Counted from the stretch's first letter, positions 6,903 to 17,068 are shown. The stretch is DNA of 64,000 bases from Aeromonas fluvialis (GCF_000819885.1 NZ_CDBO01000052.1:21943-85942); one strand, 5' to 3'. The notes: a model not told the origin generated them from the sequence alone. Translations and numbers: made by a program.

Positions 6903-9476
6903 TTACTGGGTCATGGTCAGGCCGTTGCTGTCAGCTCCCAGCACCAGTTTTTTGCCCGGCACGATGCGGCCGGAGAGCAGGGCCTGCGCCAGCGGGTTCT
7001 CCACCTTCTGCTGGATCGCCCGTTTGAGGGGTCGCGCCCCGTAGACGGGGTCGAACCCGGCATGCACCAGCTTGTCGAGCAGCGCTTCGCTCACCTCCAC
7101 CTCGTAGCCCTGAGCCTCTAGTCGGCCCATCAGGCTCTTGAGCTGGATGCGGGCGATGGACTTGATGTGATCCTCGCCGAGCGGGTGGAACACCACGGTC
7201 TCGTCGATCCGGTTGATGAACTCCGGCCGGAAGCTGCGGGTCAGCACCTCCATCAGCATGGCCTTCATCTCGTCGTAATCCTTCTCGGAGTGGTGCTCCT
7301 GAATGAGATCCGACCCGAGGTTGGAGGTCATGATGACCACGGTGTTGCGGAAATCGACAGTACGGCCCTGACCATCGGTCAGACGGCCATCATCGAGCAC
7401 CTGCAACAGGATGTTGAAGACATCGGGATGCGCCTTCTCCACCTCGTCGAGCAGGATCACCGAGTAGGGACGACGGCGTACCGCCTCGGTCAGATAACCG
7501 CCCTCTTCATAACCCACGTATCCGGGAGGCGCCCCCACCAGACGGGCCACGCTGTGTTTCTCCATGAACTCCGACATGTCGATCCGCACCATGGCGTCCT
7601 GAGTGTCGAACAGGAACTCCGCCAGCGCCTTGCACAGCTCGGTCTTGCCCACCCCAGTAGGCCCGAGGAACAGGAAGGAGCCGATGGGGCGGTTCGGATC
7701 GGAGAGACCGGCACGGGAGCGGCGAATGGCATTGGAGACCGCCTCGACCGCCTCCTCCTGGCCAATCACCCGGCTGTGCAGCTGCTCTTCCATCCGCAGC
7801 AGCTTGTCACGCTCCCCTTCCAGCATGCGAGCAACAGGAATGCCGGTGGCGCGAGCCAGCACATCGGCGATCTCCACATCGGTGACCCGGTTGCGCAGCA
7901 GACTGGTCTCCTGCATCTCTGCCTGGGTGGCGAGATCCAGCTGCTTCTCCAGCTCGGGGATGCGGCCATATTGCAGCTCGGACATGCGGCCCAGATCGCC
8001 GGCACGGCGGGCCACATCGAGATCCTGGCGAGCCTGCTCCAGCGCCGCCTTGATATGCTGGGTACCGGCGAGGGCGGCCTTCTCGGCCTTCCACACTTCG
8101 TCCAGCTCGTTGTATTCCCGATCTTTTTCGCCAATCTCCTGATTGATCAGATCCAGCCGTTTGCGACTGGCGTCGTCGTCCTCCTTCATCAACGCCTGCT
8201 GCTCGAGTTTCAGCTGGATGATGCGCCGCTCGAGGCGATCGAGCGCTTCCGGCTTGGAGTCGATCTGCAGCCGGATGCTGGCCGCGGCCTCGTCGATGAG
8301 GTCGATGGCCTTGTCCGGCAGCTGGCGATCCGCAATGTAGCGGTGGGACAGCTGGGCCGCCGCCACGATGGCGGGGTCGGTGATCTGCACATGGTGGTGC
8401 AGCTCGTAACGCTCTTTCAGGCCGCGCAGGATGGCAATGGTGTCCTCCACGCTCGGCTCTTCCACCAGCACCTTCTGGAAACGGCGCTCAAGGGCCGCAT
8501 CCTTCTCGATGTACTGACGGTACTCATCCAGCGTGGTAGCGCCGACGCAGTGCAGGTCGCCACGGGCCAACGCAGGCTTGAGCATGTTGCCCGCATCCAT
8601 GGCTCCTTCGCCCTTGCCGGCGCCGACCATGGTGTGCAGCTCGTCGATAAAGAGGATGACGTTGCCCTCCTCCTTGGCAAGGTCGCTCAGCACCGCCTTG
8701 AGCCGCTCCTCGAACTCGCCGCGATACTTGGCGCCGGCCACCAGCGCCCCCATGTCCAGCGACAGCACCCGCTTGTTCTTGAGCCCTTCCGGCACCTCGC
8801 CATTGATGATGCGCTGGGCCAGCCCCTCGACGATGGCGGTCTTGCCGACACCGGGGGCACCGATCAGCACGGGGTTGTTCTTGGTGCGGCGTTGCAGCAC
8901 CTGAATGGTACGGCGGATCTCGTCATCACGGCCGATCACCGGGTCAAGCTTGCCAATTTCGGCCCGCTCGGTGAGATCGATGGTGTACTTCTCCAGCGCC
9001 TGGCGATTCTCCTCGGCGTTGGCATCCTCCACCTTCTTACCGCCACGCACCTTGTCGATGGCCGCTTCGAGTTTCTCCTTGGTCAGCCCTTGGGCACGTA
9101 GCAGCTCGCCCAGCGTCCCCTTCTCGTCGAGGGCCGCCAGCACAAAGAGTTCGGAGGAGATGAACTGATCCTTGCGCTGCTGGGCCAGCTTGTCGCAGAC
9201 GTTGAGCAGCCGGCCAAGGCCGTTGGAGAGCTGCACGTCCCCTTCCACGCCGCTGACACGCGGCAGACGATCCAGCTCCTCGCCCAGACGCGAACGCAGG
9301 GCATTGATGTCCAGCCCGGTCAGGGTGAGCAACGGGCGAATGGAACCACCATCCTGGTTGACCAGGGCGGTCATCAGGTGAACGGGTTCGATAAATTGGT
9401 GGTCACGACCCAGCGCGAGCGACTGGGCATCGGAAATAGCAATCTGGAATTTGCTGGTCAGGCGATCGAGGCGCAT
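6903..9476 (-). CDS. clpB: ATP-dependent disaggregase ClpB
   Basis: An 857-residue Hsp100 chaperone that, with DnaK, extracts proteins from aggregates. Domains in order: N-terminal repeat domain (1-145), first AAA+ ATPase with Walker A GAPGVGKT near 204, the ClpB-specific coiled-coil middle domain (about 400-525), second AAA+ with GPTGVGKT near 605 and the pore loop [12 protein letters not shown], then the C-terminal D2 subdomain. The length is the family norm (E. coli 857). A sigma-32-type promoter lies 66 bp upstream. The order rluD-pgeF-clpB is the E. coli one. Confidence 0.97.
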   Translation of the reverse strand: MRLDRLTSKFQIAISDAQSLALGRDHQFIEPVHLMTALVNQDGGSIRPLLTLTGLDINALRSRLGEELDRLPRVSGVEGDVQLSNGLGRLLNVCDKLAQQRKDQFISSELFVLAALDEKGTLGELLRAQGLTKEKLEAAIDKVRGGKKVEDANAEENRQALEKYTIDLTERAEIGKLDPVIGRDDEIRRTIQVLQRRTKNNPVLIGAPGVGKTAIVEGLAQRIINGEVPEGLKNKRVLSLDMGALVAGAKYRGEFEERLKAVLSDLAKEEGNVILFIDELHTMVGAGKGEGAMDAGNMLKPALARGDLHCVGATTLDEYRQYIEKDAALERRFQKVLVEEPSVEDTIAILRGLKERYELHHHVQITDPAIVAAAQLSHRYIADRQLPDKAIDLIDEAAASIRLQIDSKPEALDRLERRIIQLKLEQQALMKEDDDASRKRLDLINQEIGEKDREYNELDEVWKAEKAALAGTQHIKAALEQARQDLDVARRAGDLGRMSELQYGRIPELEKQLDLATQAEMQETSLLRNRVTDVEIADVLARATGIPVARMLEGERDKLLRMEEQLHSRVIGQEEAVEAVSNAIRRSRAGLSDPNRPIGSFLFLGPTGVGKTELCKALAEFLFDTQDAMVRIDMSEFMEKHSVARLVGAPPGYVGYEEGGYLTEAVRRRPYSVILLDEVEKAHPDVFNILLQVLDDGRLTDGQGRTVDFRNTVVIMTSNLGSDLIQEHHSEKDYDEMKAMLMEVLTRSFRPEFINRIDETVVFHPLGEDHIKSIARIQLKSLMGRLEAQGYEVEVSEALLDKLVHAGFDPVYGARPLKRAIQQKVENPLAQALLSGRIVPGKKLVLGADSNGLTMTQ

Positions 9477-9541
9477 TGCACTCCCCCTTCAAACAGGCAG
9501 ACGCCGCTTGCGCGGCAAACAACATAACTTTCTGAGATGAA

Positions 9542-9569
9542 AGATGAGGCCCGTACGGACTATTTCAAG
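9542..9569 (-). promoter_or_regulatory. Sigma-32 heat-shock promoter of clpB
   Basis: Minus strand: CTTGAAA, a 13-base spacer, then CCTCATCT. This matches the RpoH consensus (CTTGAAA N13-14 CCCCATNT) at all but one position. It sits 66 bp before the clpB start. Confidence 0.85.
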
Positions 9570-9678
9570 GGCTGTGACTGGTTATTTTTTCTGCAAAGCG
9601 GGGAGAGGGCAGGATCACCGCCTCTCTCATACGGATTTGGTCTTGAAAGAGACGGGGTATTACTTGGCGGGTGATTGC

Positions 9679-10416
9679 TTAGCGGGTCAACCAGATGAGG
9701 GAGGCCATGCGGCCGGTCTGGCCGTCGCGGCGATAAGAGTAAAACTGCTCGCTATCGCTGAAGGTGCAGTGCTCGCCACCATAGATGGCGGTAACGCCAG
9801 CACGGGCTAGCCGCAGTCGGGCCAGCTGGTAGATATCTGCCAACCATTTGCCGTCGTTGGACGAAGGCGCGAAGGCCGCTTCTGCTGCGGCCTGCTCCGC
9901 CATAAAGGCCTCGCGCACCTCGCCACCCACTTCAAACGCAGTGGGGCCGATGGCCGGGCCAAGCCAGGCCAGGATCTCCCCCGGCTCGCAGCCCATGGCC
10001 GTGATGCTCGCCTCCAGCACGCCTCCCTGCAGCCCGCGCCAGCCGGCGTGAGCGGCGGCTACTACAGTGCCGGCCCGATCGCAGAACAGCACCGGCAGAC
10101 AGTCGGCGGTCATCACGATGCAGGCTTGAGCCACCTCATGGGCGCAAGCCGCGTCGGCATCCGGTGCTTGCTGATAATGGCTGCTGACCGGATGAACCAC
10201 GGTGCCGTGCACCTGATTGAGCCAGTTAAGGGGCCCCGGGATGGCAGCTGCCTGCTGCAGCCGGGCCCGATTGGCCTCGACTCGCGCCGGTTCATCCCCC
10301 ACATGGGCACCCAGATTGAGGCCGGCAAAGACCCCTTCACTGACGCCGCCATCCCGGGTGGTCGACAACGCCCTGACGTGCGCCGGGGCTGGCCAGTCGG
10401 GTTCGATCCATTTCAT
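9679..10416 (-). CDS. pgeF: Polyphenol oxidase/purine nucleoside phosphorylase family protein (YfiH)
   Basis: A 245-residue protein of the YfiH/PgeF (DUF152) family. E. coli PgeF corrects misincorporated L-Ser in peptidoglycan, and other members act as purine nucleoside phosphorylases. Conserved zinc-site segments are NQVHG (His), MTADCLPVLF (Cys) and AAAHAGWRGL (His). It lies between rluD and clpB on the same strand, as in E. coli, but a terminator-like hairpin separates it from rluD. Which activity dominates here cannot be told from sequence. Confidence 0.9.
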   Translation of the reverse strand: MKWIEPDWPAPAHVRALSTTRDGGVSEGVFAGLNLGAHVGDEPARVEANRARLQQAAAIPGPLNWLNQVHGTVVHPVSSHYQQAPDADAACAHEVAQACIVMTADCLPVLFCDRAGTVVAAAHAGWRGLQGGVLEASITAMGCEPGEILAWLGPAIGPTAFEVGGEVREAFMAEQAAAEAAFAPSSNDGKWLADIYQLARLRLARAGVTAIYGGEHCTFSDSEQFYSYRRDGQTGRMASLIWLTR

Positions 10417-10442
10417 CTGTGACTCCTTTAATTCACCGATAT

Positions 10443-10487
10443 AAAAACGGGGCTCCTTATCTGCAGCCAGTTAAGGAACCCCGTTTC
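10443..10487 (-). terminator. Terminator between rluD and pgeF
   Basis: On the minus strand AAACGGGG..TTCCTTA pairs with TAAGGA..CCCCGTTT across a 13-base loop, followed by TTTATA. The tail is moderate, so termination may be partial and some rluD transcripts could read into pgeF. Confidence 0.6.
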
Positions 10488-10548
10488 AACGTAAGCAACA
10501 TGGCTGGTACGACGGCAGAGGCCGTCGCGGCGCCACCTTATTCACCCA

Positions 10549-11529
10549 TTAATTCCAGACAATGTCATCCGGATTGGCGAGGGTATCTGCCCGCAGCACT
10601 TCCATCAGCTCCACCATGTCTTGCGGCGTGGGGGAGTGCCACTGCATCACTTCACCCGTGATGGGATGCGCCAGTTGCAGCATGGTGGCATGCAGCGCCT
10701 GACGGTTGAAGCCGCGCAGCATCTGGGTCAGCTCCGGCGTCGCGTTGCGCAGCAGGCGCAGGCGGCCACCATAAGCGGGATCACCCACCAGCGGGTGCTT
10801 GATGTGCGCCATGTGGACACGGATCTGGTGGGTACGACCGGTTTCCAGACGCAGACGCAGACGAGTGTGGCCACGGAACTTCTCGTGCACCCGGAAGTGG
10901 GTCACGGAAGGACGACCATTGGGCACCACGGCCATATGGGTACGCTGGGTCGGGTGACGGCCGATGGGCGCATCAACGGTGCCACCTGCGGTCATGTGAC
11001 CGATGGCGATCGCTTCGTACTCACGGGTGATCTGGCGCGCCTGCAGCGCTTCCACCAGATGGGTCTGGGCAGGCACGGTCTTGGCAACCACCATCAGACC
11101 TGTGGTGTCTTTATCCAGACGGTGCACGATACCGGCGCGGGGCACCTCGGCAATGCCGGGGTAGCGGTGCAGCAGGGCATTGAGGATGGTGCCATCCGGC
11201 GTGCCTGCGCCCGGGTGAACCACCAGTCCGGCCGGTTTGTCGATCACCAGAATGTGTTCATCTTCATAAACGATGTTGAGCTCGATATCTTGGGCATCCC
11301 AGCGGGTATCGGCTTCCAGCTCGACATTCACATGCACCTGCTGCCCGGCCAGAATCTTCTCGCGCGGGGTGTTGGCAACCTGACCGTCCAGGGTCACTCT
11401 GTCCTGTAAAATCCACTCCTTGATGCGGGTGCGGGAGTAGTCTGGAAACAATTCGGCCAGGGCCTGGTCGAGTCGCTGCCCGAATTGGTGATCCTGGAAT
11501 TCGCCTGTCAGTTCAATATGCTGGCTCAT
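10549..11529 (-). CDS. rluD: 23S rRNA pseudouridine synthase RluD
   Basis: A 326-residue RluA-family synthase that makes pseudouridines 1911, 1915 and 1917 in helix 69 of 23S rRNA. An S4-like RNA-binding domain occupies about residues 18-75. The catalytic motif HRLDKDTTGLMV, with its Asp, is near residue 140. RTHQIRVH and GDPAYGG follow. The length equals E. coli RluD (326). It is divergent from bamD, the conserved arrangement in gammaproteobacteria. Confidence 0.95.
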   Translation of the reverse strand: MSQHIELTGEFQDHQFGQRLDQALAELFPDYSRTRIKEWILQDRVTLDGQVANTPREKILAGQQVHVNVELEADTRWDAQDIELNIVYEDEHILVIDKPAGLVVHPGAGTPDGTILNALLHRYPGIAEVPRAGIVHRLDKDTTGLMVVAKTVPAQTHLVEALQARQITREYEAIAIGHMTAGGTVDAPIGRHPTQRTHMAVVPNGRPSVTHFRVHEKFRGHTRLRLRLETGRTHQIRVHMAHIKHPLVGDPAYGGRLRLLRNATPELTQMLRGFNRQALHATMLQLAHPITGEVMQWHSPTPQDMVELMEVLRADTLANPDDIVWN

Positions 11530-11628
11530 GTATGGTCTCTTGAGCGGGGGGTATCAATTCGAAATAATCCGGGTATTCTAGCTTTTCTTTTAGCCAAGCA
11601 TAACGGATACTTTGCCAATTTCGTGGAA

Positions 11629-12402
11629 ATGGACCGGATGTTGTTGATGGGAAAGAAGTCTCACCTGCTGATGTCGCTCGCCTTGGTCGCTACCTTGATC
11701 ACAGGCTGTTCCAGCACCAAACCCAAGGTACCCGACGAACCGCCGGAGACCCTGTACCAGAAAGCACGCCTCAAACTGGACGTTGGCAATTACGCACAAG
11801 CCACTGAATTATTGGAGGCTTTGGACTCTCGCTACCCGTTCGGTGCCTACTCCAACCAGGTGCAGCTTGACCTCATCTATGCCTACTACAAGCAGGATGA
11901 TACCGCTCAGGCGATCGCCAATATCGACCGTTTTATCCGCCTCAATCCGGCGCATAAAAATATCGATTATGTCTTCTATATGCGCGGCCTGACCAACATG
12001 GCGGCGGATTACAACTTTTTCCAGAGCCTGTTCGGTATCGATCGGGACGACAAAGACCCGGCTTATGCCCGTCAGGCATTCCAGGATTTCAAGACCCTGC
12101 TGCAGAACTACCCCAACAGCGTCTATGCCGCCGATGCCCGCGCCCGCATGATTGGCCTGAAGAATCGTCTGGCCAGATATGACCTGACCGTTGCCGAGTA
12201 TTACGTGAAGCGTGATGCACTGGTCGCGGCCGCCAACCGGGCCAAGCTGATTGTCGAAACCTACCCCGACACAGCCGAAACCGAGAAGGCACTGGAGATC
12301 ATGGTCGAGTCTTACGACGCCCTGAAGATGCCGCAGCTGGCCAAGCATGCCCGTGAAGTGCTGGCCAAGAACTACCCGGAGAACCGCCTCGGCCGTGGCT
12401 GA
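11629..12402 (+). CDS. bamD: Outer-membrane assembly lipoprotein BamD
   Basis: A 257-residue lipoprotein of the BAM complex, which inserts beta-barrels into the outer membrane. A signal peptide ends in the lipobox LITGC (Cys near 27). Five TPR-like repeats follow, with the very conserved LDSRYPFGAYSNQVQLDLIYAYYK and FIRLNPAH..IDYVFYMRGL segments. Three in-frame ATGs (11629, 11638, 11647) could start it and all keep the signal peptide; none has a strong ribosome site. It is essential in most gammaproteobacteria. Confidence 0.93.
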   Translation: MDRMLLMGKKSHLLMSLALVATLITGCSSTKPKVPDEPPETLYQKARLKLDVGNYAQATELLEALDSRYPFGAYSNQVQLDLIYAYYKQDDTAQAIANIDRFIRLNPAHKNIDYVFYMRGLTNMAADYNFFQSLFGIDRDDKDPAYARQAFQDFKTLLQNYPNSVYAADARARMIGLKNRLARYDLTVAEYYVKRDALVAAANRAKLIVETYPDTAETEKALEIMVESYDALKMPQLAKHAREVLAKNYPENRLGRG

Positions 12403-12424
12403 GTGATACGGATAAACCGGTAAC

Positions 12425-12455
12425 AAAAAACCGATGCCAAGGCATCGGTTTTTTT
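12425..12455. terminator. Bidirectional terminator between bamD and the flavoprotein gene
   Basis: AAAAAACCGATGCC/GGCATCGGTTTTTTT: a nine-base-pair stem with A-run and T-run on either side. It can end bamD on the plus strand and the convergent gene on the minus strand. Confidence 0.9.
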
Positions 12456-12536
12456 ATCTCTGCAATTTATCCACAGATGTTATCCGCAGAGGCTCTGCAG
12501 GGCAGGATCAGCGTGACGGCGCCATCATCACAGCTG

Positions 12537-13865
12537 TTACTTCGCGACATTACCCGCCACGTTCAGGGCGTCCCAGGTGCGGGAGAAGGGCGGCGCGTAG
12601 GCAAAGTCCAGCATGCCGAGCTGCTCAGTGGTCACTCCCATGGTGATGGCCACCGCCAGCGCATCGATGCGATGTACCGCCCCTTTGCGACCGAGGATCT
12701 GGCCTCCCAGCAGCCGCTTGCTGCCCGCTTCATAGACCAGCTTGACATGGATGTCGGACTGACCCGGGCAGTAGTTGGTGTGGCACTTGTCCTTGATCAC
12801 CACGGTGCGATAGTCGATGCCCATCGCCTTGGCTTCCTGCTCGGAGAGGCCAGTACGACCCGCCTCCAACCCCAACACCTTGAGCGCTGCAGAACCGAGA
12901 GTGCCCGGGAACTCCTGCTCGGCCCCAGCCAGGTTCTCACCCACCATCCGGCCCAGCTTGTTAGCGATGGTGGCGAGCGGCACATAGACCTGCTGCTGCT
13001 TCACGCTGTGCCAGACGCTGGCACAGTCACCGGCCGACCAGACATTGGCCAGCGAGCTGCGTCCCTGACGGTCCACCTTGATGGCGCCGTTGCCGAGCCG
13101 CTCGATACCGGTATCGGCCAGAAATTCGGTGTTGGGCTTGACCCCGGTGCAGACCACCACGATATCGGCCTCGTACTCGCCCTGGCTGGTTCGCACGCCA
13201 GTCACCCGGCCATCCCCCAGCAGCGCTTCAACTCGCTCACCCAGATGGAGAGAGACCCCCTGCTCGCGCAGTTCGGTTTCGATGTGCTGGGTGATCTCGC
13301 CATCAAACGCGTCGGGGATGACCCGATCCGCCAGCTCGATGAGACGCACCTCTTTGCCCTGATGGACCAGTGCCTCAACCACCTCCAGCCCGATAAAGCC
13401 GGAACCGATCACCACGGCGCGGCGATTGTTTTTGTCTTGTACTGCCGCCTTCAACGCCAATCCGTCGGCCATCCGGCGCAGACCGAATACCCCTTGCTGC
13501 TGCAAACCGGGGATAGGTGGCATCACTTCGCGGGCGCCGGTGGCAATCATCAGCCGGTCATAGCGATCGGTGAAGGTGTCGCCGTTATGCTCGACTGTCA
13601 GCGTCTGCGCGGCAGCATCCAGACTCAACACCCGGTGACCAATCTTGACCTCAATCCCCTTGGCGGCGAACTGCTCGGGGGTGAACTCGGCCATGTAGCC
13701 GGGCTCCTGAAACTCGTTGCCGACGAAATAAGGCAGGCCACAGGCACCGAAGGAGATCACTTCGGAGGCCTCATACACCACGATCTCGGCATCTTTGGCC
13801 AGACGGCGCGCCTTGGCCGCCGCGCTCATACCGGCGGCTTCGCCACCGATGATCAGAATTCTCAT
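12537..13865 (-). CDS. FAD/NAD(P)-dependent CoA-disulfide reductase or NADH oxidase-like flavoprotein
   Basis: A 442-residue member of the pyridine-nucleotide disulfide oxidoreductase family. The FAD site GGEAAGMSAA is at residues 7-16. The single redox-active Cys is at about residue 42 in SFGACGLPYFVG, the hallmark of CoA-disulfide reductase, NADH oxidase and NADH peroxidase. The NAD site VVIGSGFIGLEVVEAL is near 150-165, followed by the second FAD site SAGDC and a dimerisation domain. The start at ATG 13865 places the FAD motif at the extreme N-terminus, as in the family. It is followed on the same strand by cystine and cysteine genes upstream, suggesting low-molecular-weight thiol work, but substrate cannot be assigned. 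Confidence 0.85.
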   Translation of the reverse strand: MRILIIGGEAAGMSAAAKARRLAKDAEIVVYEASEVISFGACGLPYFVGNEFQEPGYMAEFTPEQFAAKGIEVKIGHRVLSLDAAAQTLTVEHNGDTFTDRYDRLMIATGAREVMPPIPGLQQQGVFGLRRMADGLALKAAVQDKNNRRAVVIGSGFIGLEVVEALVHQGKEVRLIELADRVIPDAFDGEITQHIETELREQGVSLHLGERVEALLGDGRVTGVRTSQGEYEADIVVVCTGVKPNTEFLADTGIERLGNGAIKVDRQGRSSLANVWSAGDCASVWHSVKQQQVYVPLATIANKLGRMVGENLAGAEQEFPGTLGSAALKVLGLEAGRTGLSEQEAKAMGIDYRTVVIKDKCHTNYCPGQSDIHVKLVYEAGSKRLLGGQILGRKGAVHRIDALAVAITMGVTTEQLGMLDFAYAPPFSRTWDALNVAGNVAK

Positions 13866-13963
13866 TATTTTTCCTCTCAATGGCGCAGGGAGGGCATGCC
13901 CTCCCTGCGGTCTATGACGGGAAAGGGTCACCCCTTTCCACGCGCAGATCAACCGACAGCAAA

Positions 13964-15364
13964 TCAGACGGTGGACTCTTCACCATCCAGACTCACTTCG
14001 TGATCGCTGTTGAACACCTGCATGTCGGTTTCGCCCATCAGGCGGCTGGTGACCGTCCCTGCGGTGATGGAACCGGAAACATTCAGTGCGGTACGGCCCA
14101 TGTCGATCAGCGGCTCGATGGAGATGAGCAGACCGGCCAGCGCCACCGGGAAGTCGAGTGCAGATAGCACGATCAGCGCGGCAAAGGTGGCGCCGCCGCC
14201 AATCCCAGCCACCCCGAAGGAGCTGACGGTGATGATGGCGATCAGGGTCATGATGAAGCCGGGATCCATCGGGTTGACCCCGACGGTCGGGGCGATCATC
14301 ACTGCCAGCATGGCCGGATAGATACCGGCGCAGCCGTTCTGGCCAATGGTGGAGCCAAAAGAGGCGGCGAAGTTGGCGATCCCCTCAGGAATACCCAGCG
14401 ACTTGGTTTGGGTCTGCACGTTCATCGGGATGGAGCCCGCACTGGTGCGCGAGGTGAAGGCAAAGGCCAGCACCGGGGTGATCTTCTTGAGGAAGCGCAG
14501 CGGGTTGATGCCGACCAGGCTCACCAGCAGCAGGTGCACACCAAACATGATGGCAATAGCGCCGTAAGAGGCCATCACAAAGCTAAGCAGGTTGAGAATA
14601 TCTGCGTAGTTGGAACCGGAAACCACCTTGGTCATCAGCGCCAACACACCGAACGGGGTCAAACGCAGCACCAGAGTCACCATCCGCATCACGATGGCAT
14701 GGGCCACGGCCACGAAGTGGCTGAAGCTGGCGAAGATCTCCGGCTTCTTGCGGGCGATGCCGGTGGCAGAGAGGCCGATGAAGATGGAGAAGATCACCAC
14801 AGCGATGGTGGAGGTCTTGCGCGCCCCGGTCATATCGAGGAAGGGGTTGGCCGGAATGAACTCCAGCATCATCTTGGCAAACGACATGCTCTCAACGCTG
14901 CCGAGTGTGGTCTGCAGCGCAGCACTACGGGCGCTCTCGGCGGCACCGGAGGTGAGCCCCTCAGCGGTCAGGCCGAACAGGTTGGACATCAGGATGCCCG
15001 CCCCGGCGGCGATGGCAGTGGTGAAGATCAGCACGCCTATGGTCATGGCGCTGATCTTGCCCAGCGCAGTGCCGCCATTGAGCTTGAGGATGGCGCCGAT
15101 GATGGAGACCATGATCAGCGGGATGATGATCATCTGCAGCAGCTTCACATAGCCGCTGCCCACGATATCCAGATAGTCGACGGTCTGGACAATGACGGAC
15201 GAACCGGCGCCATAGAGCAGTTGCAGCGCGGCGCCAAACAGAATACCGAGCCCCAGACCGGCAAATACCCGGCGGGTAAAGCTGACATGCTTTTCCTGTA
15301 ATCGATAGAGAAAGAACAGCAAGATGGCAGCAATGGCCAGATTGCCGATAACGCTAAGTGTCAT
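13964..15364 (-). CDS. tcyP: L-cystine:Na+/H+ symporter TcyP family
   Basis: A 466-residue dicarboxylate/amino-acid:cation symporter with 8-10 membrane segments. It is collinear with E. coli TcyP (YdjN, 463 residues) and B. subtilis TcyP. Diagnostic stretches are AFTSRTSAGSIPMNVQTQ (re-entrant hairpin) and FGSTIGQNGCAGIYPAMLA. TcyP imports L-cystine. ATG at 15364 was chosen because the preceding 35 residues of the longer frame are hydrophilic and unlike the family. The upstream cyuA gene on the same strand would consume the imported cysteine. Confidence 0.88.
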   Translation of the reverse strand: MTLSVIGNLAIAAILLFFLYRLQEKHVSFTRRVFAGLGLGILFGAALQLLYGAGSSVIVQTVDYLDIVGSGYVKLLQMIIIPLIMVSIIGAILKLNGGTALGKISAMTIGVLIFTTAIAAGAGILMSNLFGLTAEGLTSGAAESARSAALQTTLGSVESMSFAKMMLEFIPANPFLDMTGARKTSTIAVVIFSIFIGLSATGIARKKPEIFASFSHFVAVAHAIVMRMVTLVLRLTPFGVLALMTKVVSGSNYADILNLLSFVMASYGAIAIMFGVHLLLVSLVGINPLRFLKKITPVLAFAFTSRTSAGSIPMNVQTQTKSLGIPEGIANFAASFGSTIGQNGCAGIYPAMLAVMIAPTVGVNPMDPGFIMTLIAIITVSSFGVAGIGGGATFAALIVLSALDFPVALAGLLISIEPLIDMGRTALNVSGSITAGTVTSRLMGETDMQVFNSDHEVSLDGEESTV

Positions 15365-15497
15365 GGTATGACTCCCCAAAAAGCGGGCTTGCGCCCGAGA
15401 AACAAGAGCAAGCACCATGCTTGCCCTGGCAACCGTGTCAGACGGTCTGCGCCGCCGTGACAAGAACAAGGGGGTCTATCGCCCCCTTGTCACAGAT

Positions 15498-16784
15498 TCA
15501 CTGCTTCTGCTGTTTCGCTCGCATGATGTTGATGATCTCGATGTCGGTATCCAGCATCCCCTCTTTGGAGAGGCGGCCCAGATTGGCGATAGTCTCGTCC
15601 ACATCATCGGAGACGATCCCCTCGCTCTGGGGGACATGCAGGTTGTTGATAGCCATCAGCGAGGACTTCACCGCCGCCGAGGTGGAGGTGGATACCTTCA
15701 TGGAGCAGGCGCTGCCAGCGCCGTCGCAGATAATGCCGGAGACGTCGCCAATCATGTTGTTGATGCAGTGGCTGATCTGCTGATACTGACCGCCCAGCAG
15801 CCAAGTGATGGCGGCACCGGCGCCCATGGCGGCAGTGCTGGCGGCGCAGAGCGCCGACAGCTTGTTCTGATAGGTTTTGATATAGATGGCCACCAGATGA
15901 CTCATCACCAGCGCCCGGGTCAGCTGCTCATCGCTCATCTTGAGGAAGCGAGCGGCCGCCACCACCGGCATGGTAGCGGCAATGCCCTGATTGCCGGAAC
16001 CGGAGTTGGACATGGCGGGCAACATGGCGCCATCCATCCGCGCATCGGAAGCGGCGGAGGAGAGGCGCATCGCCAACGTCATCAGGTCATCGGAGAGCAG
16101 CTTGCGCTCCACCTGCTCGGTGAGGATCTTGCCGATCTGCAGGCCGTAACCCTGCAGCCCCTCATCTGCCAGCGCCTGATTCATGGTGGCGGCCTCGCGG
16201 ATAAAGTCGATCTCCGCCAGCGGCACTGCCAATGCAAAATCGACGATCTCCCGCAGGGTCATGGCCGGCTTGGCAGATTTGGCTGGCTGGATCTGCACGC
16301 CGGGGGCACTGTTCTGCGCCATCAGCACCTCGCCATCCTTCTCCATCAGGATAATGCGGGTGTGGTCGGTACAGATCACCACCCGGGCGCTGTGGCCGTC
16401 CACTTCGGCCAGCACCTCGGCATAGAGCACGTCCGGCACATCCTTCACATCCACCTTGATAGCGGGCAGCAGCAGCTTGGCCGCTTCCACCTGCGCTGGC
16501 GTGAGAGCCTTGAGCACCTCCAGCCCGGCATCGGGATTGCCGCCGGTGATGCCGACCGCAGCCGCCACCGGCAGGCCAATCATGCCGGTACCCGGCACCC
16601 CGACCCCCATGCCGTTCTTGAACAGATTGCCGCTGACCCAGACGCTGATGCGGGTCGGGGTCTCCCCCAGCAACTTGCGGCAGTTGGCCGCCGCCAGGGC
16701 CACCGACATGGGTTCGGTGCAGCCCAGGGCCGGCACCACTTCACGCTTGAGCAGGGTAATAAAGTCGGTCCATTGTGGTTTCAT
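15498..16784 (-). CDS. cyuA: L-cysteine desulfidase CyuA (UPF0597/YhaM family)
   Basis: A 428-residue [4Fe-4S] enzyme that breaks L-cysteine into pyruvate, ammonia and sulfide. Candidate cluster Cys residues are Cys22 (VPALGCTEP), one in LSALCAAS, and several in ISHCINN..GIICDGAGSACSMK, which match the conserved cysteines of the family. It precedes tcyP by 133 bp on the same strand, a plausible cystine-use operon analogous to E. coli cyuPA. ATG at 16784 gives the family-like start MKPQW. A perfect inverted repeat 160 bp upstream may be the operator. Confidence 0.88.
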   Translation of the reverse strand: MKPQWTDFITLLKREVVPALGCTEPMSVALAAANCRKLLGETPTRISVWVSGNLFKNGMGVGVPGTGMIGLPVAAAVGITGGNPDAGLEVLKALTPAQVEAAKLLLPAIKVDVKDVPDVLYAEVLAEVDGHSARVVICTDHTRIILMEKDGEVLMAQNSAPGVQIQPAKSAKPAMTLREIVDFALAVPLAEIDFIREAATMNQALADEGLQGYGLQIGKILTEQVERKLLSDDLMTLAMRLSSAASDARMDGAMLPAMSNSGSGNQGIAATMPVVAAARFLKMSDEQLTRALVMSHLVAIYIKTYQNKLSALCAASTAAMGAGAAITWLLGGQYQQISHCINNMIGDVSGIICDGAGSACSMKVSTSTSAAVKSSLMAINNLHVPQSEGIVSDDVDETIANLGRLSKEGMLDTDIEIINIMRAKQQKQ

Positions 16785-16940
16785 CTGTGCATTCTCATTC
16801 TGGTGGCGCAATGCCTGCCATCACAACAGGCAACGGCATGGCAAAAAAGGGGGACACGGGGTCAACATCAATCCGGAGCGCGTCGTCGAGACGTCGCGAG
16901 AGCGAGAGAGGTGGCCATCTGATAACAGCCCCATGCAAAT

Positions 16941-16983
16941 CAACTTAATTTGATTTTAATATCAATAGGGTCAAATTAAGTTG
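16941..16983. promoter_or_regulatory. Perfect 13-bp inverted repeat upstream of cyuA
   Basis: CAACTTAATTTGA at 16941-16953 and its exact reverse complement at 16971-16983, separated by 17 bp of AT-rich sequence. It is the only such structure in the 284-bp gap between cyuA and the next gene. Size and symmetry suggest two half-sites for a dimeric or higher-order regulator. E. coli cyuPA is controlled by the Lrp-family protein CyuR (DecR), so a similar regulator is a natural candidate. Confidence 0.6.
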
Positions 16984-17068
16984 CGCAACATCGCTTTTCA
17001 GCGCCATTATGCCCATCTTTTAACAAAGCGCGAAAAATTGTGATGTAACGCACAGACGGCGAAGTCAC

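Noticed and set aside
7167..9101. 644-codon plus-strand frame opposite clpB
   Set aside because: It mirrors clpB, whose product is a full, conserved ClpB; the long open frame is an effect of GC-rich codon use.
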